Positions 1-12,948 of a stretch of 64,000 bases of DNA are shown in pieces. Each line of letters opens with the position of its first letter. The stretch's first letter is position 1. The stretch is from positions 275,001 through 339,000 of the forward strand of contig JAODUP010000220.1 in the NCBI GenBank assembly GCA_025642065.1, read 5' to 3'. Source of the DNA: Paralvinella palmiformis (taxonomy: Eukaryota; Annelida; Polychaeta; Terebellida; Alvinellidae). Under the pieces are notes generated by a model, which was not told where the DNA came from, searched no databases, and saw nothing but the letters and a program-made list of their open reading frames with translations. A program made the translations under genes and the position numbers.

Positions 1-1600
1 AAAGTAACATTGAACAGATGGCTTTTTAGAACAGATTAAAACTTTTCAAAAGATGACGCACTTGTGATTTCAGCAGGCTACCTTTCCAATAAAGAGAGGT
101 TGTTGTTTGTGTGTGACATTGTAACTACCAAATTACTTGAGTCATAGATAAAAACGCCTACAATATGACTGACTGGATATTGGGATCACTTTCTAATGGA
201 TAACAGTAACCATAATTTAGAATTAATATTGATCGTTTTCAGTATAAAGTATTTGATCAAGCTTATTGACTTTTTTTCATCCAGAGTTCTTTTCTATTTT
301 GTGTTATATATCTGTATATTCCAATGGCATCTCCATCAACTCACCAAAGATTATATCATTTATAGCTGACATTTTGATATTGCAGTGGCTAGTTATCCAT
401 TGATCATTCCGTTATGAACTCTGCTGCAAGCCTTCATGCAATGGATTCTAATCTTAGTTTTACCTGCGTGGGGGATGTTTCATTTGATTAGTTCATTTTC
501 TTAGCCGGTAGCGCTCCACTGGGCCATATTTCTCAGATGTGGCCAGTTTCGATGCTTAAACCACGACAAACATGCGCGCCCACACGCACTATTCGGTGTA
601 TTCAAACCATCAGATCTCCCAGTTTCCAGAATTGTATTATTGAACCAACGTGACATAGTTTAACATGACGTCATTAACCGTAGTAATAGCTAATACAGCA
701 TAGCAGTTACTACATCTATCGTAACCTCATTCTGTGACACGATCACAACTGAGCTAGTCATGCTGGGATTGCTGTCTCTAAGAGCTGATGTTATTATGGC
801 TATTCATCATAAGTTTATTATGGAACCAACCAAACATGGTTGGCAGCTGGTCGTGAACGGATCGGACAATTCCCTCTCTATTAAAACCAATCAGTCTTGT
901 TGGTCGGCGCGACTCGACGGTTGTTTTCAAGCCAGTTCTTCTCACCTTGTTATCGCCTGGCTCATCAATCTACACATCTTTAAAGTATCTCAGATGAATT
1001 GATTATGTTCTCAGAGGGTTTTTTCAGGGTGACATAATAATTGGTTGGCGATGATGCCACGTGATTGGTTTTGTCTATAATGTGGATTGAGGTATGGCCA
1101 TATAACATGGAGATTATAGTTTGTTATGAAGTAGTCAGATGACTTAGATCTCTCTCTCTCTCTCTCTCTCTCAAATAATACAACACATAGAATATACAGA
1201 TTAGGATTTAGTGTGTGTGTGTGTGTGCCCCATTTAGACACGACGTTGATCATTTTCAACATATTACAATTCACTTCCTTCTGTGTTAGATGCAGCATAT
1301 TTCCATCGAGGGAGCGGTTTGTTCTTCAAGATTACCTTCTTTCTTCACCAATAGCCGTCTGTCAGCCTCACTCTGGTCAGAATTATCTCAGTTTATATTA
1401 ACAGTCCGTTTGGGCACAGTGTCTAGATTTCTGTGTCTTCTGTCTTTTACATGATCCATCCTGACATCTCCGGCATCCAGATATCGTTTTTTTTCCTTTG
1501 TGATTTGGGATACTTCAAGTAGGAAAGTTGGTGAAGTTTAATGGACACTTGAGATTTGAATCCCAGTTTTGTTTATTGTTTACTTTTTAGCTCTGGCTTT

Positions 1601-1761
1601 GATTTTGTGCGCATGTTAGGCTAAATGGGCCGAGCGACTTCCGCAGGTAATGAAGTGAAGTTAAAGATGAAACAACCTTCAGATATGCCCACGCCGATAT
1701 TCGAACACGGGTGGTAGTGATCTGTGGTCCAACACGCTACTGCTAGACCACGGAGGCGCCC
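1601..1761 (-). repeat. tRNA-derived SINE, family A, minus copy
   Basis: Read on the minus strand it starts with a tRNA-like head: a box A region TGGTCTAGCAGTAGCG and a box B region GTGTTCGAATATC. The body (GGGCATATCTGAAGG, TCATTACC) is shared with copies at 10251 and 15815. Position and shared body mark it as a SINE and not a tRNA gene. Confidence 0.75.
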
Positions 1762-2194
1762 CTAAATAATGACTAAGGATGTTAGTCTCTTACTTAGAGC
1801 TTAATAGTTATCTGCTTTATTTCACTTTACCATCTCAGTCATGGACCTCTAGAGTATGGCCTCATTATCAACATACCATGAAGTATATACTGCCAGTTGA
1901 ATGTATATAATCCGTAGTGATACATTTAATGGCTGACTCTCCGCCAAGAAGAAGATAAAACTCGGGTATTGAGGTGTTGGATTTAAACTGAGGGTCTGCC
2001 AGTTTTTAGTATTCCATTTCATGGAATGACTGAGCCTCCCCCATCAGAGTGTTTAGCCTAAACTATTCCATATCAGCATCCACAGTCCATTCAACTGTAA
2101 ATGGGTACCTGACGAACATAAATCAGAGCACAATGTGTTCAGACTTTATTGGAACAGCTGGATACAATATAGGTGAAAAAGGTGGTGAAAGAAG

Positions 2195-2680
2195 GGTCGG
2201 GGGGGGGGAGTATTGGTAGTCGTGATGGTTACGGGCGGGTAATGTTGGGTGGACTGGTGGTGCAAGATGATGAAGGGTGGTGTTCTGTTGGTGGTGATGG
2301 GTGATTGTGATGGCGGCGGCGGTGTTGGTGGTGGTGGGTGATTGTGATGGCGGGGTGGTGGTGGTGGTGGGTGATTGTGATGGTGGTGGTGGTGGTGGGT
2401 GATTGTGATGGCGGGGGTGGTGGTGATGGTGGGTGATTGTGATGGCGGTGGTAATGATGGTGGTGGTGGGTGATTGTGATGGCGGGGATGGTGGTGATGG
2501 TGGCTGATTGTGATGGCGGGGGTGGTGTTAATAATGATTGTTAGGGTGGACAATGATAATCAGTATGGTTGATAATAGTAGTAATGGGGGGGGGGGGTGA
2601 TAGGTGATGATTGGTGATAGTGGTGTTGATGATGATGATGATGATGATGATAGTAGTAATGATGGTAATGATAATGGTGC
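2195..2680. repeat. G-rich GGT/GAT minisatellite array
   Basis: Imperfect units of about 27-35 bp built on GGTGATTGTGATGGCGG with (GGT)n runs, then runs of G (2586-2597) and (GAT)n near 2625-2650. It leaves a His/Pro-rich open frame on the minus strand that is a by-product of the repeat. The G runs could form G-quadruplexes. Confidence 0.85.
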
Positions 2681-3014
2681 TATTGGTTATAACAATAACA
2701 ATAATTTATATTATTTTAGTTTTCATATTATATACTGAGTGACTATGTCACGTGACCTACTTACCACCTATAATACATCAGATCCAACTTTCTGCTCAGT
2801 CTGTCACGTGAGGTTATTCACGTAATCCATCATGTCATAGGTTTTGTTTAATCAATCCTGCCGTGGATTCCAAGTAATCCATCATGTCCTAATTTGTTCC
2901 ATGGACCATGATATCTTTTGGTTTACTGAGGTATCCTTGCTCCGGACAAGATGACGAGAGAAGAGAACATTGGAATATATCATAGTAAAGTCTCCATATA
3001 TCTGTACTTTCTCT

Positions 3015-3125
3015 GAGTTGATGTGGCTCGGTGATAGGGATCCTGGATTAGAAAATGGCAGGTTCTAGGTTAAAATCCACCTATTGGCTGTTTATGATTC
3101 ACATGATCAGTGATTGGTTCATCTC
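3015..3125 (+). repeat. Probable SINE fragment
   Basis: It has a tRNA-like head TGTGGCTCGGTGATAGGGAT and a box-B-like GGTTAAAATCC about 40 bp later. The body is not clearly shared with the other SINEs in the window. Confidence 0.35.
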
Positions 3126-3449
3126 AGCCATTAATTGGTATCTGATTGGATGACGTCGACCTTGTTGGCTCAGATATCTCAGTATACAGTATACTGTCTG
3201 TGGACTTTATGATGTCTTTAGTTGTACAGATCCATAACACAAAGGAGGCAGCATTGTCGTTGCGAATGATTTAAGTCCTTAGAGCTGTATGCTGGAGAAT
3301 AAGGCAGAACACAAAATTAAGTCCTTAGAGTAGTGGTAATAGATTTCGACTCTAAAAAAACCTAAAAAATTATAATATCAAGTTACAAACATTTCGGGGG
3401 GGGGGGGGAGGAAGTGTTTTTGACATTAATTAACTTCGCGTCTTCGTGT

Positions 3450-3452
<3 letters not shown>

Positions 3453-3484
<32 letters not shown>
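3453..3484. repeat. (GT)n microsatellite
   Basis: A pure GT run of about 16 units, about 45 bp after a run of 13-14 G near 3396-3410. Confidence 0.95.
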
Positions 3485-3485
<1 letters not shown>

Positions 3486-4242
3486 AGATTCTATTGATGG
3501 ATGATATTGGCAACAAGGAGGTCACCGATAGCCAATAACTCTTTCCGGATTGGAAGACTTGGCCACGGACGACAGTTAGTGAGCGGGAATAAAAATAATG
3601 TTTATTGAGATCTTGTGTCTGCAGACGTCTAATTTAAATAATGAAAGCGTGGCTGGCCCGTCTAGGCTGTTGCTATTAAATTACACCTTTCTCCGGTGTC
3701 TGGGATTACTAGAAAATGGCCTTGTTAGTCGGCAGAATGGATCGGGATCTGTTTGGAAATTGACAGATCCCTGCCTCCTTTAATGGCGCCCCTATTAGCA
3801 TTTTTGCGTACATCGATTACAAAAAAAGACTGCATTAGAGTGTGGAAAAAAGTAGCAATCATCCTCTAAGGCTGCCAAGCTGATGTGATTTATAAATTGC
3901 ACAGAACTGTTTGTATGATGTTACACGTCCCCCCCCCTCCCTCTCATTAATTATACTTATGTGGTTTATAAAGTTCTCCAGCTAAACTACTACCATCCAT
4001 GGCCGCGAATAGGTTGTGTAAGTACATTGTAAGCAATAGAAACGTGATAGAAAAATGCACTACTTAAATAATGTTAACCGAGATGGTTGTGGCCCTCCGT
4101 GTGCCAATGTCAAGGGAATCGTGTTTTAGAAATTAAAGTCGTTATCTACTTGTAAACAAAAACCACGTGTTGTTGTACTGAATAATATCATCTACTGATG
4201 ATCATCTGTTATTTTTATGAAAGATGACTAAGTTAACAATAG

Positions 4243-4246
4243 TATA

Positions 4247-4302
<56 letters not shown>
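4243..4302. repeat. (AT)n microsatellite
   Basis: About 60 bp of alternating A and T, just upstream of the 38-bp minisatellite. Confidence 0.95.
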
Positions 4303-4309
<7 letters not shown>

Positions 4310-4397
4310 TCTTGTAAAACCACCATTTCAATAACAACAGAGGCCTGTCTTGAAGGCTGGTTTTGATATCACTGAGTAAAGTTAGTCACTCAGACTG

Positions 4398-5383
4398 TTT
4401 TTACTCTATGCAGTTGTAAATGATGATGATTGATGTTTTTAATGTATGCAGTTGTAGATGATGATGATTGATGTTTTTAAGGTATGCAGTTGTAGATGCT
4501 GATGTTTTTAGTGTATGCAGTTGTAGATGATGATGATTGATGTTTTTACTGTATGCAGTTGTAGATGATGATGATTGATGTTTTTAGTGTATGCAGTTGT
4601 AGATGATGATGATTGATGTTTTTACTGTATGTAGATGATGATGAATGATGTTTTTACTGTATGCAGTTGTAGATGATGATGATTGATGTTTTTACTGTAT
4701 GCAGTTGTAGATGATGATGATTATGTTTTGCTGTATACATTTGTAGATGATGATGATTGATGTTTTTACTGTATGCAGTTGTAGATGATGATGATTGATG
4801 TTTTTACTGTATGCAGTTGTAGATGATGATGATTGATGTTTTTACTGTACTGTAGATGATTAATGTTTTGCTGTATACATTTGTAGATGATGATGATTGA
4901 TGTTTTTACTGTATGCAGTTGTAGATGATGATGATTGATGTTTTTACTGTACAGTTGTAGATGATGATGATTGATGTTTTGTACTGAAATAACATTTGTA
5001 GATGATGATGATTGATGTTTTTACTGTATGCAGTTGTAGATGATGATGATTGATGTTTTTACTGTATGCAGTTGTAGATGATGATGATTGATGTTTTTAC
5101 TGTATGCAGTTGTAGATGATGATGATTGATGTTTTTACTGTATGCAGTTGTAGATGATGATGATTGATGTTTTTACTGTATGCAGTTGTAGATGATGATG
5201 ATTGATGTTTTTACTGTATGCAGTTGTAGATGATGATGATTGATGTTTTTACTGTATGCAGTTGTAGATGATGATGATTGATGTTTTTACTGTATGCAGT
5301 TGTAGATGATGATGATTGATGTTTTTACTGTATGCAGTTGTAGATGATGATGATTGATGTTTTACAGTGTATGCATTTGTAGA
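4398..5383 (+). repeat. 38-bp minisatellite, about 26 units
   Basis: The unit is TGATGTTTTTACTGTATGCA followed by GTTGTAGATGATGATGAT. The first units vary most. In the middle, shortened units and a TTTTGCTGTATACATTTG variant occur twice or more. The right third is almost homogeneous, as expected for recent expansion from that end. Confidence 0.95.
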
Positions 5384-5763
5384 AACCGGATTGGTATCAG
5401 TACAGGTATTAATCACGTGACGTGAAATAACAATTTTAGTTCATTTCATTTGTGTATATTATTTCATTTAGACAAATTAAACGGGTTTAAATCATTATAA
5501 CTTTAGGAGATGAAGCTGTGATGAGATGAATTTCAGCAGAGAATTAACAGCTCAGATTACCCACCATTGGTGTAGGTTTTATTATTATCGTGGGTTATCA
5601 TTTTCGGATCTGCGTTTTGTCTTTCATATTACCGTGGAATGTGAAACAAAAATGTATTAAATAATCTTTGTGTTACACACATCCATAAAGTCTTTGATGT
5701 AATTGTCTGCGAATGACGTTGGTGTCTGGACAATTGTCCAACACCTGTCAGCGTGTTGTTGAT

Positions 5764-5765
<2 letters not shown>

Positions 5766-5797
<32 letters not shown>
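5766..5797. repeat. (GT)n microsatellite
   Basis: A pure GT run of about 16 units. Confidence 0.95.
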
Positions 5798-5800
<3 letters not shown>

Positions 5801-5944
5801 AGACATCTTCCTGGATGTGGTTTCGTGACCAGTATTTATTTATATTTTCAGGATATCTTCACCAGCAAAAAATCTGATCATATAAACATCAATCTTAATA
5901 GACATTATTGTCCATAGATCCCATCACGTCTGACTTTAACTACT

Positions 5945-6125
5945 TAGACCTTTAAGGCTGTTCTGATGGTACAGTGGCTAGAGCACTGCGGTACAAACCT
6001 CCAGGTTATGGGTTCTAATCCAACTCATGCCTCTGTTTATGGGATTTGTTAACCTTGACAGATGCCCCTTGGACATATATCCCAGATTTGACCAATGCCG
6101 AGGTTAAACAACTCAACTCCAGACT
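5945..6125 (+). repeat. tRNA-derived SINE, family B
   Basis: The tRNA-like head has a box A region (AGTGGCTAGAGCACTG) and box B (GGGTTCTAATCC). The body CCTCTGTTTATGGGA...GACCAATGCCGAGG is distantly shared with 51470-51630. The following 170 bp contain two or three diverged copies of a TAGTCT...GACAGGTTTTACT unit. Confidence 0.6.
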
Positions 6126-6579
6126 CATCCAAAGGTAGTCTATGAAGACAGGTTTTACTGTATTCTACGCAACCACATACCTAGGGCTGGCCCAAAGGTA
6201 GTCTCTAAAGACAGGTTTTACTATATTCTACACATTTAGGCACTTTGGATTGACCCGTGTCAGGTTGTCTCAGTAGACAGGTTTTACTATTTTCTATACA
6301 TCCACATATTGTAGATGTTATGATGGGTAATGATAAGACAAAGGTTTATATAGCAGGCTGTGGGTATCATAATAATGAGTGATCTAATCTTGACAGAATT
6401 GGGGTCACACTGACCTTGACTTATACATGATTACCGTAATCACTACACATTGTTTGTTGGATAGGATTCAGTCCAGAAGCTGTCTACCTCTGGATTTATT
6501 GTGACAAGTAGGACAAGAGTTCATGTTTTGTGGTTTTTTTTTAATGATGGCTGTATTTTAGGGCACAATATGATGTATG

Positions 6580-6644
6580 GACACACACACACGCGCGCGC
6601 GCGCACACACACACACACAGTCACACACACACATACACACACAC
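6580..6644. repeat. (CA)n(CG)n(CA)n alternating tract
   Basis: CA repeats interrupted by a run of about eight CG dinucleotides, then more CA. It is strictly alternating purine-pyrimidine over roughly 40 bp. Confidence 0.93.
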
Positions 6645-7599
6645 TATACTGGTGTTTGACGTATTTTTCACTTTTGAAAATTGGAAGGATAGGGTGTCAC
6701 CAATTGAAGGCTATTATCAATGTGTAAGTTTATGTATATAGAGATTAATATATATATATGTGTAAGATGTTTATGGAATGTATAGATTTGTGGAAATATA
6801 GGTTTTATGGAATGTTTGGCTCTTGATGTTCTGATCTAATGTTGTCTCTCTTTCTTTCTCTCTGTGTGTGTGTGTGTGTTCTCCCCTAAAATACAAACAA
6901 TTATTCTCAATGTACAGCCATATAGAATTAAGCTCATTTTGTTTTTATATACATACACATCACGTTTGAATAATTTGCTTTGTTAAACTCCAGGAACGGA
7001 TTACTCTCTAGTCTAGACTCAGATTATAATCTGATTGTGACATTCAATTACTATCAAAGGATTGGTGATGAGTAGGCCATAATATTATATTTAGCGGATT
7101 TATAATTATTTATGAGATATCTGATCCTCCAGCAGATATCATAATACACATTATGATGATGATGATGTTCAGGAGTTCCGTATTCTATGACCTATTTGTA
7201 ACTTAATATGGAAAGACACAATGCTAGTGTTTTAACAGCAAATTCTTCATTTAAATGACTGTAGCCGAGAAATATGTTCTTGAAGCTTTAACAGCTGTTC
7301 CCTCGATGACCGTCACTCAAGAAGAAGAGTAACCTTTTCACCTTTGGAATACTGTGGCTAATTGCTTCCAGTATTGGAATTGCCAATTCCAGGAAATAAA
7401 ACCCAAAGTGATAGTGATAAATCAAAGGATGGTTGATGATAATTATACTTGAAATAAGATTTTACAATCAGAACTGTCAGTTATCTTATTTTGGCTGCCA
7501 GTTCAATATCTTTATCTAGAGCTGTATTTATTTGAGGTTAAATGGAATTAGACATACATTTGTTATACTTACTATGATATATCTTTTATTTTCTATTGG

Positions 7600-7991
7600 A
7601 AAATTCTAGAAGGAATTGCCCAAATGTTGGAATAAAATCATACGCATCAACAAGGCATGGTCGCCTGTGCCAAGTCCCCAAAACAAATCTGGTAAAATTA
7701 GGGCAGTCAGAGAAGAGAGCCTTCAAATTAGGGGTCCACAGCTTTTCAACAGCCTTCCAGTAAATATCCGTGGCCAGACAGGATGGTCCAATTGACCAGT
7801 TTCTGCAAGCACAAACTTGATAAATACCTGCAAAACATCCCAAACCAACCAAAAATATCAGGCTACACAATCGAAACGGACACACACTGCATCAAAATCT
7901 CTGAGGAGTACCTGAGAAAGCTGAGTAATACAGCTGAGGCGGAGTCACTGACCTGGCCGGGGAGATTATACCCTTGAACTAACTAACTAAC
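7600..7991 (+). mobile_element. 3' end of a non-LTR retrotransposon (CR1/L2-like) with AACT tail
   Basis: Across shifting frames the sequence encodes the usual C-terminus of CR1/L2-type reverse transcriptases. There is a Gly/Arg-rich strand, GVHSFSTAF in one frame (equivalent to GPQLFNSLP in another), and then KLDKYLQNIPNQPKISGYT in the frame ending at 7977. A short (AACT)n tail at 7975-7990 marks the 3' end. At least two frameshifts or stops make it dead. Confidence 0.75.
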
Positions 7992-9364
7992 TTCAAGATT
8001 TTTTAGTCACACTTCAATAAAATATATAAACATAATGGATACCTGTGTACATGTCTTTATTATATTTAACCTAAAATACGCCATGGTATTCAGTAATTAC
8101 AGGTACCTAATATATTGTTTTTAAAGGGTTTTATCTGCCAGCAAGTTTATTTGTTTGGACGAGGAAACATTTCCAAATTCCTTTCATCTCTTATTTGTGT
8201 GTAGTTCCTTTTTATTAGATATAATACTGTGGTTAATCCATACCAGTGTATGGGGAGAGCTTACCTATCCAGACTACTTGTGGTTGGCTGTCATCAGCTT
8301 TTATCTAGTTCCTGAACAGCACACATAAATGTATAACATTTCAGAATAGCTTAAATAACTGGAGATAAAATGTAATGTTAACGGTTTGTGATGAAATGTT
8401 CCATTTAATATATCCTTGTTCTTCCTGCTTATCTATTTCATTTCAAGAATTTGAACTTTTTAGGAACTTTAATTCAGATAAGACTATTCCAGATGACCAT
8501 TAAGAATGTCTGGATTTTCTATGTACCATATTCCACGTGTAAATAACTTCATCATGCACTTTCAAAAATAAATATTATGTAGAGCGAATATAGCAGTTTA
8601 TACATTTATGATCCAACAAGCCATTATGTGGAGATCTGTGTAAGTTTTGTGCAAATGAAACATGTTTGAATTTGATTAAACTTAAGTAGTCATTTTGTTG
8701 GTAACCGTAGAGAAAAGGCTGATAAAAAATTATGGTGTACAATGTTTGAAATAACGCTAGAAAGTGGTTCCTTCAACTAACTAGTTTTCTTTGATAAATT
8801 ACAACAATCCTACTTTAAATGAGTATAGCCACACACTATTCTTTATTACTCGAGAGAGAGAGAGTGAGAGAACAACTGACCAATCCTTTACTGACCAACA
8901 CAATGACAGTCGACCTCAATTCCCATTAGCTAGATCCGTCGGTTAGATGCCGAAGTTTGAGGACGTCTTTGTTCCATCCATCAACATGGATCATTCCATG
9001 TGATTAGCAATTAAATGGAATTGTTCTCTAACTGTATCAGGATGTTCTCCATCACCTAGGACGCCCAACACCATCATGGTACGCTTCTCTTGAATATAAA
9101 TTACTGTAATTTCTGAGGATGACCGATTGTTACCAGTCTGTGCTCATAATTTGAGTTTCCTGAACCTCAGTGGCCATGACTCGCTCTTTGATCCAAACTT
9201 CATTCCTCTTTGTTTGAAATACACCAGTATTGATATTCAGGGAAAAGTTCTTATCTGAGTATTGCACATCGCTCTATCTCATCAAAACTTTCTTGACATA
9301 AATGTAAGAAACCAAAAAAAATATTAACTGACGTTTTACTAACTAGCTGATTATCTTTCTGTGA

Positions 9365-9525
9365 GATCCTGGATCTGAGTTAAGCTCGGTAGATAGCGTA
9401 TTGTCATGCTTCTCTGGGGCTCCCGATTCAAATCCTTCCACCGTGATTATAGATTTTGGATACCGTTCTCAACATCCACATCCTGCCTCTGTTTGTTCAA
9501 CCATAAATTACTATCTGGTTGAGGA
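9365..9525 (+). repeat. Probable tRNA-derived SINE
   Basis: GAGTTAAGCTCGGTAGATAG resembles box A. CCGATTCAAATCC, 45 bp on, resembles box B. A CTGCCTCTGTTTGTTCAACC segment recalls family B. Confidence 0.45.
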
Positions 9526-10250
9526 CTAAATGAGAGTAGTTAGAGCTTCACAGTATATGCTTCTATGGGCATTGAGGAAATGTGGCAATGATGATATCAC
9601 AGTTAATAAAAGAATATAGTTAAATTGATTACTGATGGGTACCAAAATAACCTCATTATATATTGGACATATAATTAATGAAAGGGTGTTGTACAACATT
9701 GCAAAATTAAAATAATAATAATTTACCATATGCATACATATAATTAACATAATTTAGTCATTATGTACCTTTTGTATCAAATCGTTTATTTACATCCATG
9801 ACCAACCATCATTTGTTATCAGAGCCACCCTTCATCTACTGACCTGTGACACTTGGACCCGTCATCACCATTATAGATATGATAATAATGTTGTTGTCTT
9901 AATCTTCAACTTTGATCTATAAATTATATATTTGGATAGTCTTAAGTGTCAGAAGTCAGATCTACAGATGAACTAAACAAAATTTTGAACGTTAATTGTT
10001 GTAAACTTAAAAACATTCCTGGATGTTTTCTCCATTACACTGTTTGATCATACCTAGCAGGTATGATCCTCAAAAAGAGCTCTTAATCGATATATTATTA
10101 TGGCTTCTAGAAACTTTTGTTTTTACAGATATTGTCAGAATATATTGATTGTAATATTTGTTGGCTGAAATTAAATAACAGGATAGATCAATCCACCTGA
10201 GCTTTTATTTCACACTTTAATAGAATATGAACCTCATCAACGGCTGTCCG

Positions 10251-10410
10251 GCGTCTCCGTGGTCTGACTGGTAGCGCGTTGGATCACAGTTCACTATCAC
10301 CAGAGTTTGAATCTCAACGTGGGCATATCTGAAGGGTGTTTCATCTTTGACTTCGCTTCATTACCTTAGCTTACCATGTGCATAAAAGTGGCCGTAAAAC
10401 ACCAATCATT
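10251..10410 (+). repeat. tRNA-derived SINE, family A, plus copy
   Basis: It starts GCGTCTCCGTGGTCTGACTG, has a box-B-like GAGTTTGAATCTC and the family body GGGCATATCTGAAGGGTG. It lies only about 50 bp upstream of the first recognised TULP4 exon, next to the splice acceptor region. Confidence 0.75.
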
Positions 10411-10457
10411 ATCAAAGTATGTCTGATGTATGTTCTACATGTTTACTCTTATTTCAG

Positions 10458-10600
10458 GTTTGAAGGTTGAGTGGTCTAATGATGGAGAAGTTTTGGCAGT
10501 CGCTGGCTTCATACGTCTGCCAAATTTAGAATGTTGTAATGAAATACGATTCTACAACAGGCAGGGCAACCTTAGATACAGACTGCCACTACCAAAACAG
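10458..10600 (+). CDS. TULP4: TULP4 exon: WD40 repeat segment
   Basis: The acceptor is ttatttcag just before 10458 and the donor cag|gtatat follows 10600. The exon enters with two bases of a split Gly codon and leaves in phase 0. It encodes a WD40-type strand pattern ([16 protein letters not shown], then EIRFYNRQG) that matches the repeat just before the SOCS box in TULP4. A (TA)n tract starts about 50 bp after the donor. This is the first TULP4 exon I can recognise. Confidence 0.9.
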
Positions 10601-10649
10601 GTATATACCATACAGCACTCAGCCTTAACAGATAAACATTGTGATGGGT

Positions 10650-10693
<44 letters not shown>

Positions 10694-12494
10694 AAAAGAA
10701 ATAAGTATGGAAAGATGATGATAATATGATTGTATCCTTATGGATATTTCAGTAAATATTACATTATCGGATGTATTATGGGATGTATTTTCTTTCCAAA
10801 GATTCTTCTAATGTTCCTTTGTTGAGGTGACTTTGGTTCATTCTAAATTGCCACATTTACCAAATATTTTTGCACATTCGTCATTTTGGTAAACACTCTT
10901 TATCTCTAAAAATACATTATCATCCTAGGTAAAATAAATTCTCAATTCTGATGAACATTAACTGAAGGTGGTCTTACAGAACGGGTTTCGGTATTTGGGG
11001 TACAACTATATTAGACAGTAATGATGTCAACTTATTGATATTATCAATGTTGTGGTTCATTCTAGAATTTAAAGTATTTGTGTAAATAAAAGCCTCAAAA
11101 TTAGCATTTACGTTGTCATTAAATAATATATCCTCATAGCAATGACTTTAGGTGTACTATGATAGTTAAGTAGTTTATTAGATTTACCGATAATTATATT
11201 TCATCAGATTTGCTCATAAACATCACTTATATTATGACTGTGTGTTGAAAATGAAAACGGGAATTAATTTGATTCAGTCCATTGTATGTTGTGTAAATAA
11301 TGTTCATCAACAGATTTGATTAACAGGTAAATTGTTTGTCAGTTTGGCCGTTAAGTATAAATTAGATGACAGAGACGTGTCATATAATGGAATCTGATCA
11401 TAATTTGTCACTGCTTTGTTGTCATATAATTGTCAGCAGGTGTCACTTAATTATAATTTTGAAGAGGGAGGAGGTTATCTTGATTTATCGACAACACGTA
11501 GGTTCTGTGGAGTATAACATTAATGATTGATTGAGATAGATGTGTTCAGAGAACTGAATCATGCCGATGTTATGACCCTACTTCCACTGTCTACTTCACA
11601 CCTGCTGTTAATCTATATTATTTCTACCATACCTGGCACTCACTTCACACACGCTGAGGTCTGTAACATTTCTACCATATCTGACATTCCTGACTCAGTC
11701 ATATCTTACCCCTGAGTTAAATGTCCTACCTTCACCAAAAAAACGTACTTAGCTTTGTTTTGTAATACACCAATATTAGCTTTACCAAACCCCAATCTTA
11801 GTTTGACTATACCTCAGTCATAGTCTAACCATACCACCATCTTAGCCTAACCATACCCCATTCTTAGTCCGACCATACCCCATTCTTAGCCTACCCATAC
11901 CACAATCATGAGTCAGGTTATGCTTTTTTATCTTCACCATACCCAATCTTAGCCTGATCATACCCCAATCTTAGCCTGACCATACCCCAATCTTAGCCTG
12001 ACCATACCACAATCTTAGCCTGATCATGCCACAATCTTAGCCTGACCATACCACAATCTTAGCCTGACCTTACCACATTCGTAGCCTGGCCCTACTTCAA
12101 TTTTAGTCTGACCATACCATAATCTTAGAATGGTCATACCTCAGTGTTAGCCTGGATCTACTGTAATCTTAGCCTGGCTCTACCTCAGCCTTGGCCTTAA
12201 TATATTTCAATCTTTGTGTCAGTTATCAGTCATTAAGCCTGTTTCTACCTGAACTACAGTCTAAATCTAACAAAACCTTAGCTTGGACATGCCTCAACTT
12301 CAGGCTCCTGTTACTTCATTTTAGTCTTAATCTACCTCATTTCTACCTAACTATATTCCTCAATCCTTTGGTCTTATTCTACCCATCCTCAGTTGCCTAG
12401 CTCACTATCTCAGTCCTACCTCACCATACCTCAATCCTACCTCACCATATATCTCAATACTCTTAGTCTCAGAATAGTACTATATAACATGCAG

Positions 12495-12550
<56 letters not shown>

Positions 12551-12892
12551 TTTCAGTCAGTTATCCATCATATTATAACTATTGGTTGTTACCAATGTGA
12601 CAGCCTACTACTTTATAATCATCAAATATACACAAAGATAGTATAATCAGCTTATGGCATCAAACTAATCCATTCATTAGACAATACATCAACAATAGAA
12701 AGTCTGGTCAATATAATTTCTATGGCTATGGGATATTTATATACACATCATGTTTAGGATCATTACCTGCTTTAGGTCTCGCAGGCAATAAATATGTCGT
12801 TGAGTCATCAACTCAGTCATTTGGTTTTCCCTGTTTCTGCTCTGACTATTGCTGAACAAGGAACGAGCCACACTTTATAGTAAAATGGTTTT

Positions 12893-12948
<56 letters not shown>

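Larger units (their letters stand above)
1..10457. other. Non-coding, repeat-rich flank/intron left of the first TULP4 exon
   Basis: I see no exon that can be assigned to the missing TULP4 N-terminus. Small open frames here look random. The stretch holds SINEs, a G-rich array, (AT)n, (GT)n and (CA)n tracts, a 38-bp minisatellite and a LINE 3' end, listed separately. It may be one intron longer than 10 kb or partly 5' flank. Confidence 0.6.

Noticed and set aside
2146..2553. Minus-strand 135-codon frame rich in His and Pro
   Set aside because: It is the translation of a GGT/GAT minisatellite; composition follows the repeat and there is no splice or start context.
4398..5383. CRISPR-like array
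   Set aside because: The 38-bp units are contiguous with no unique spacers, in a eukaryotic locus; it is a minisatellite.
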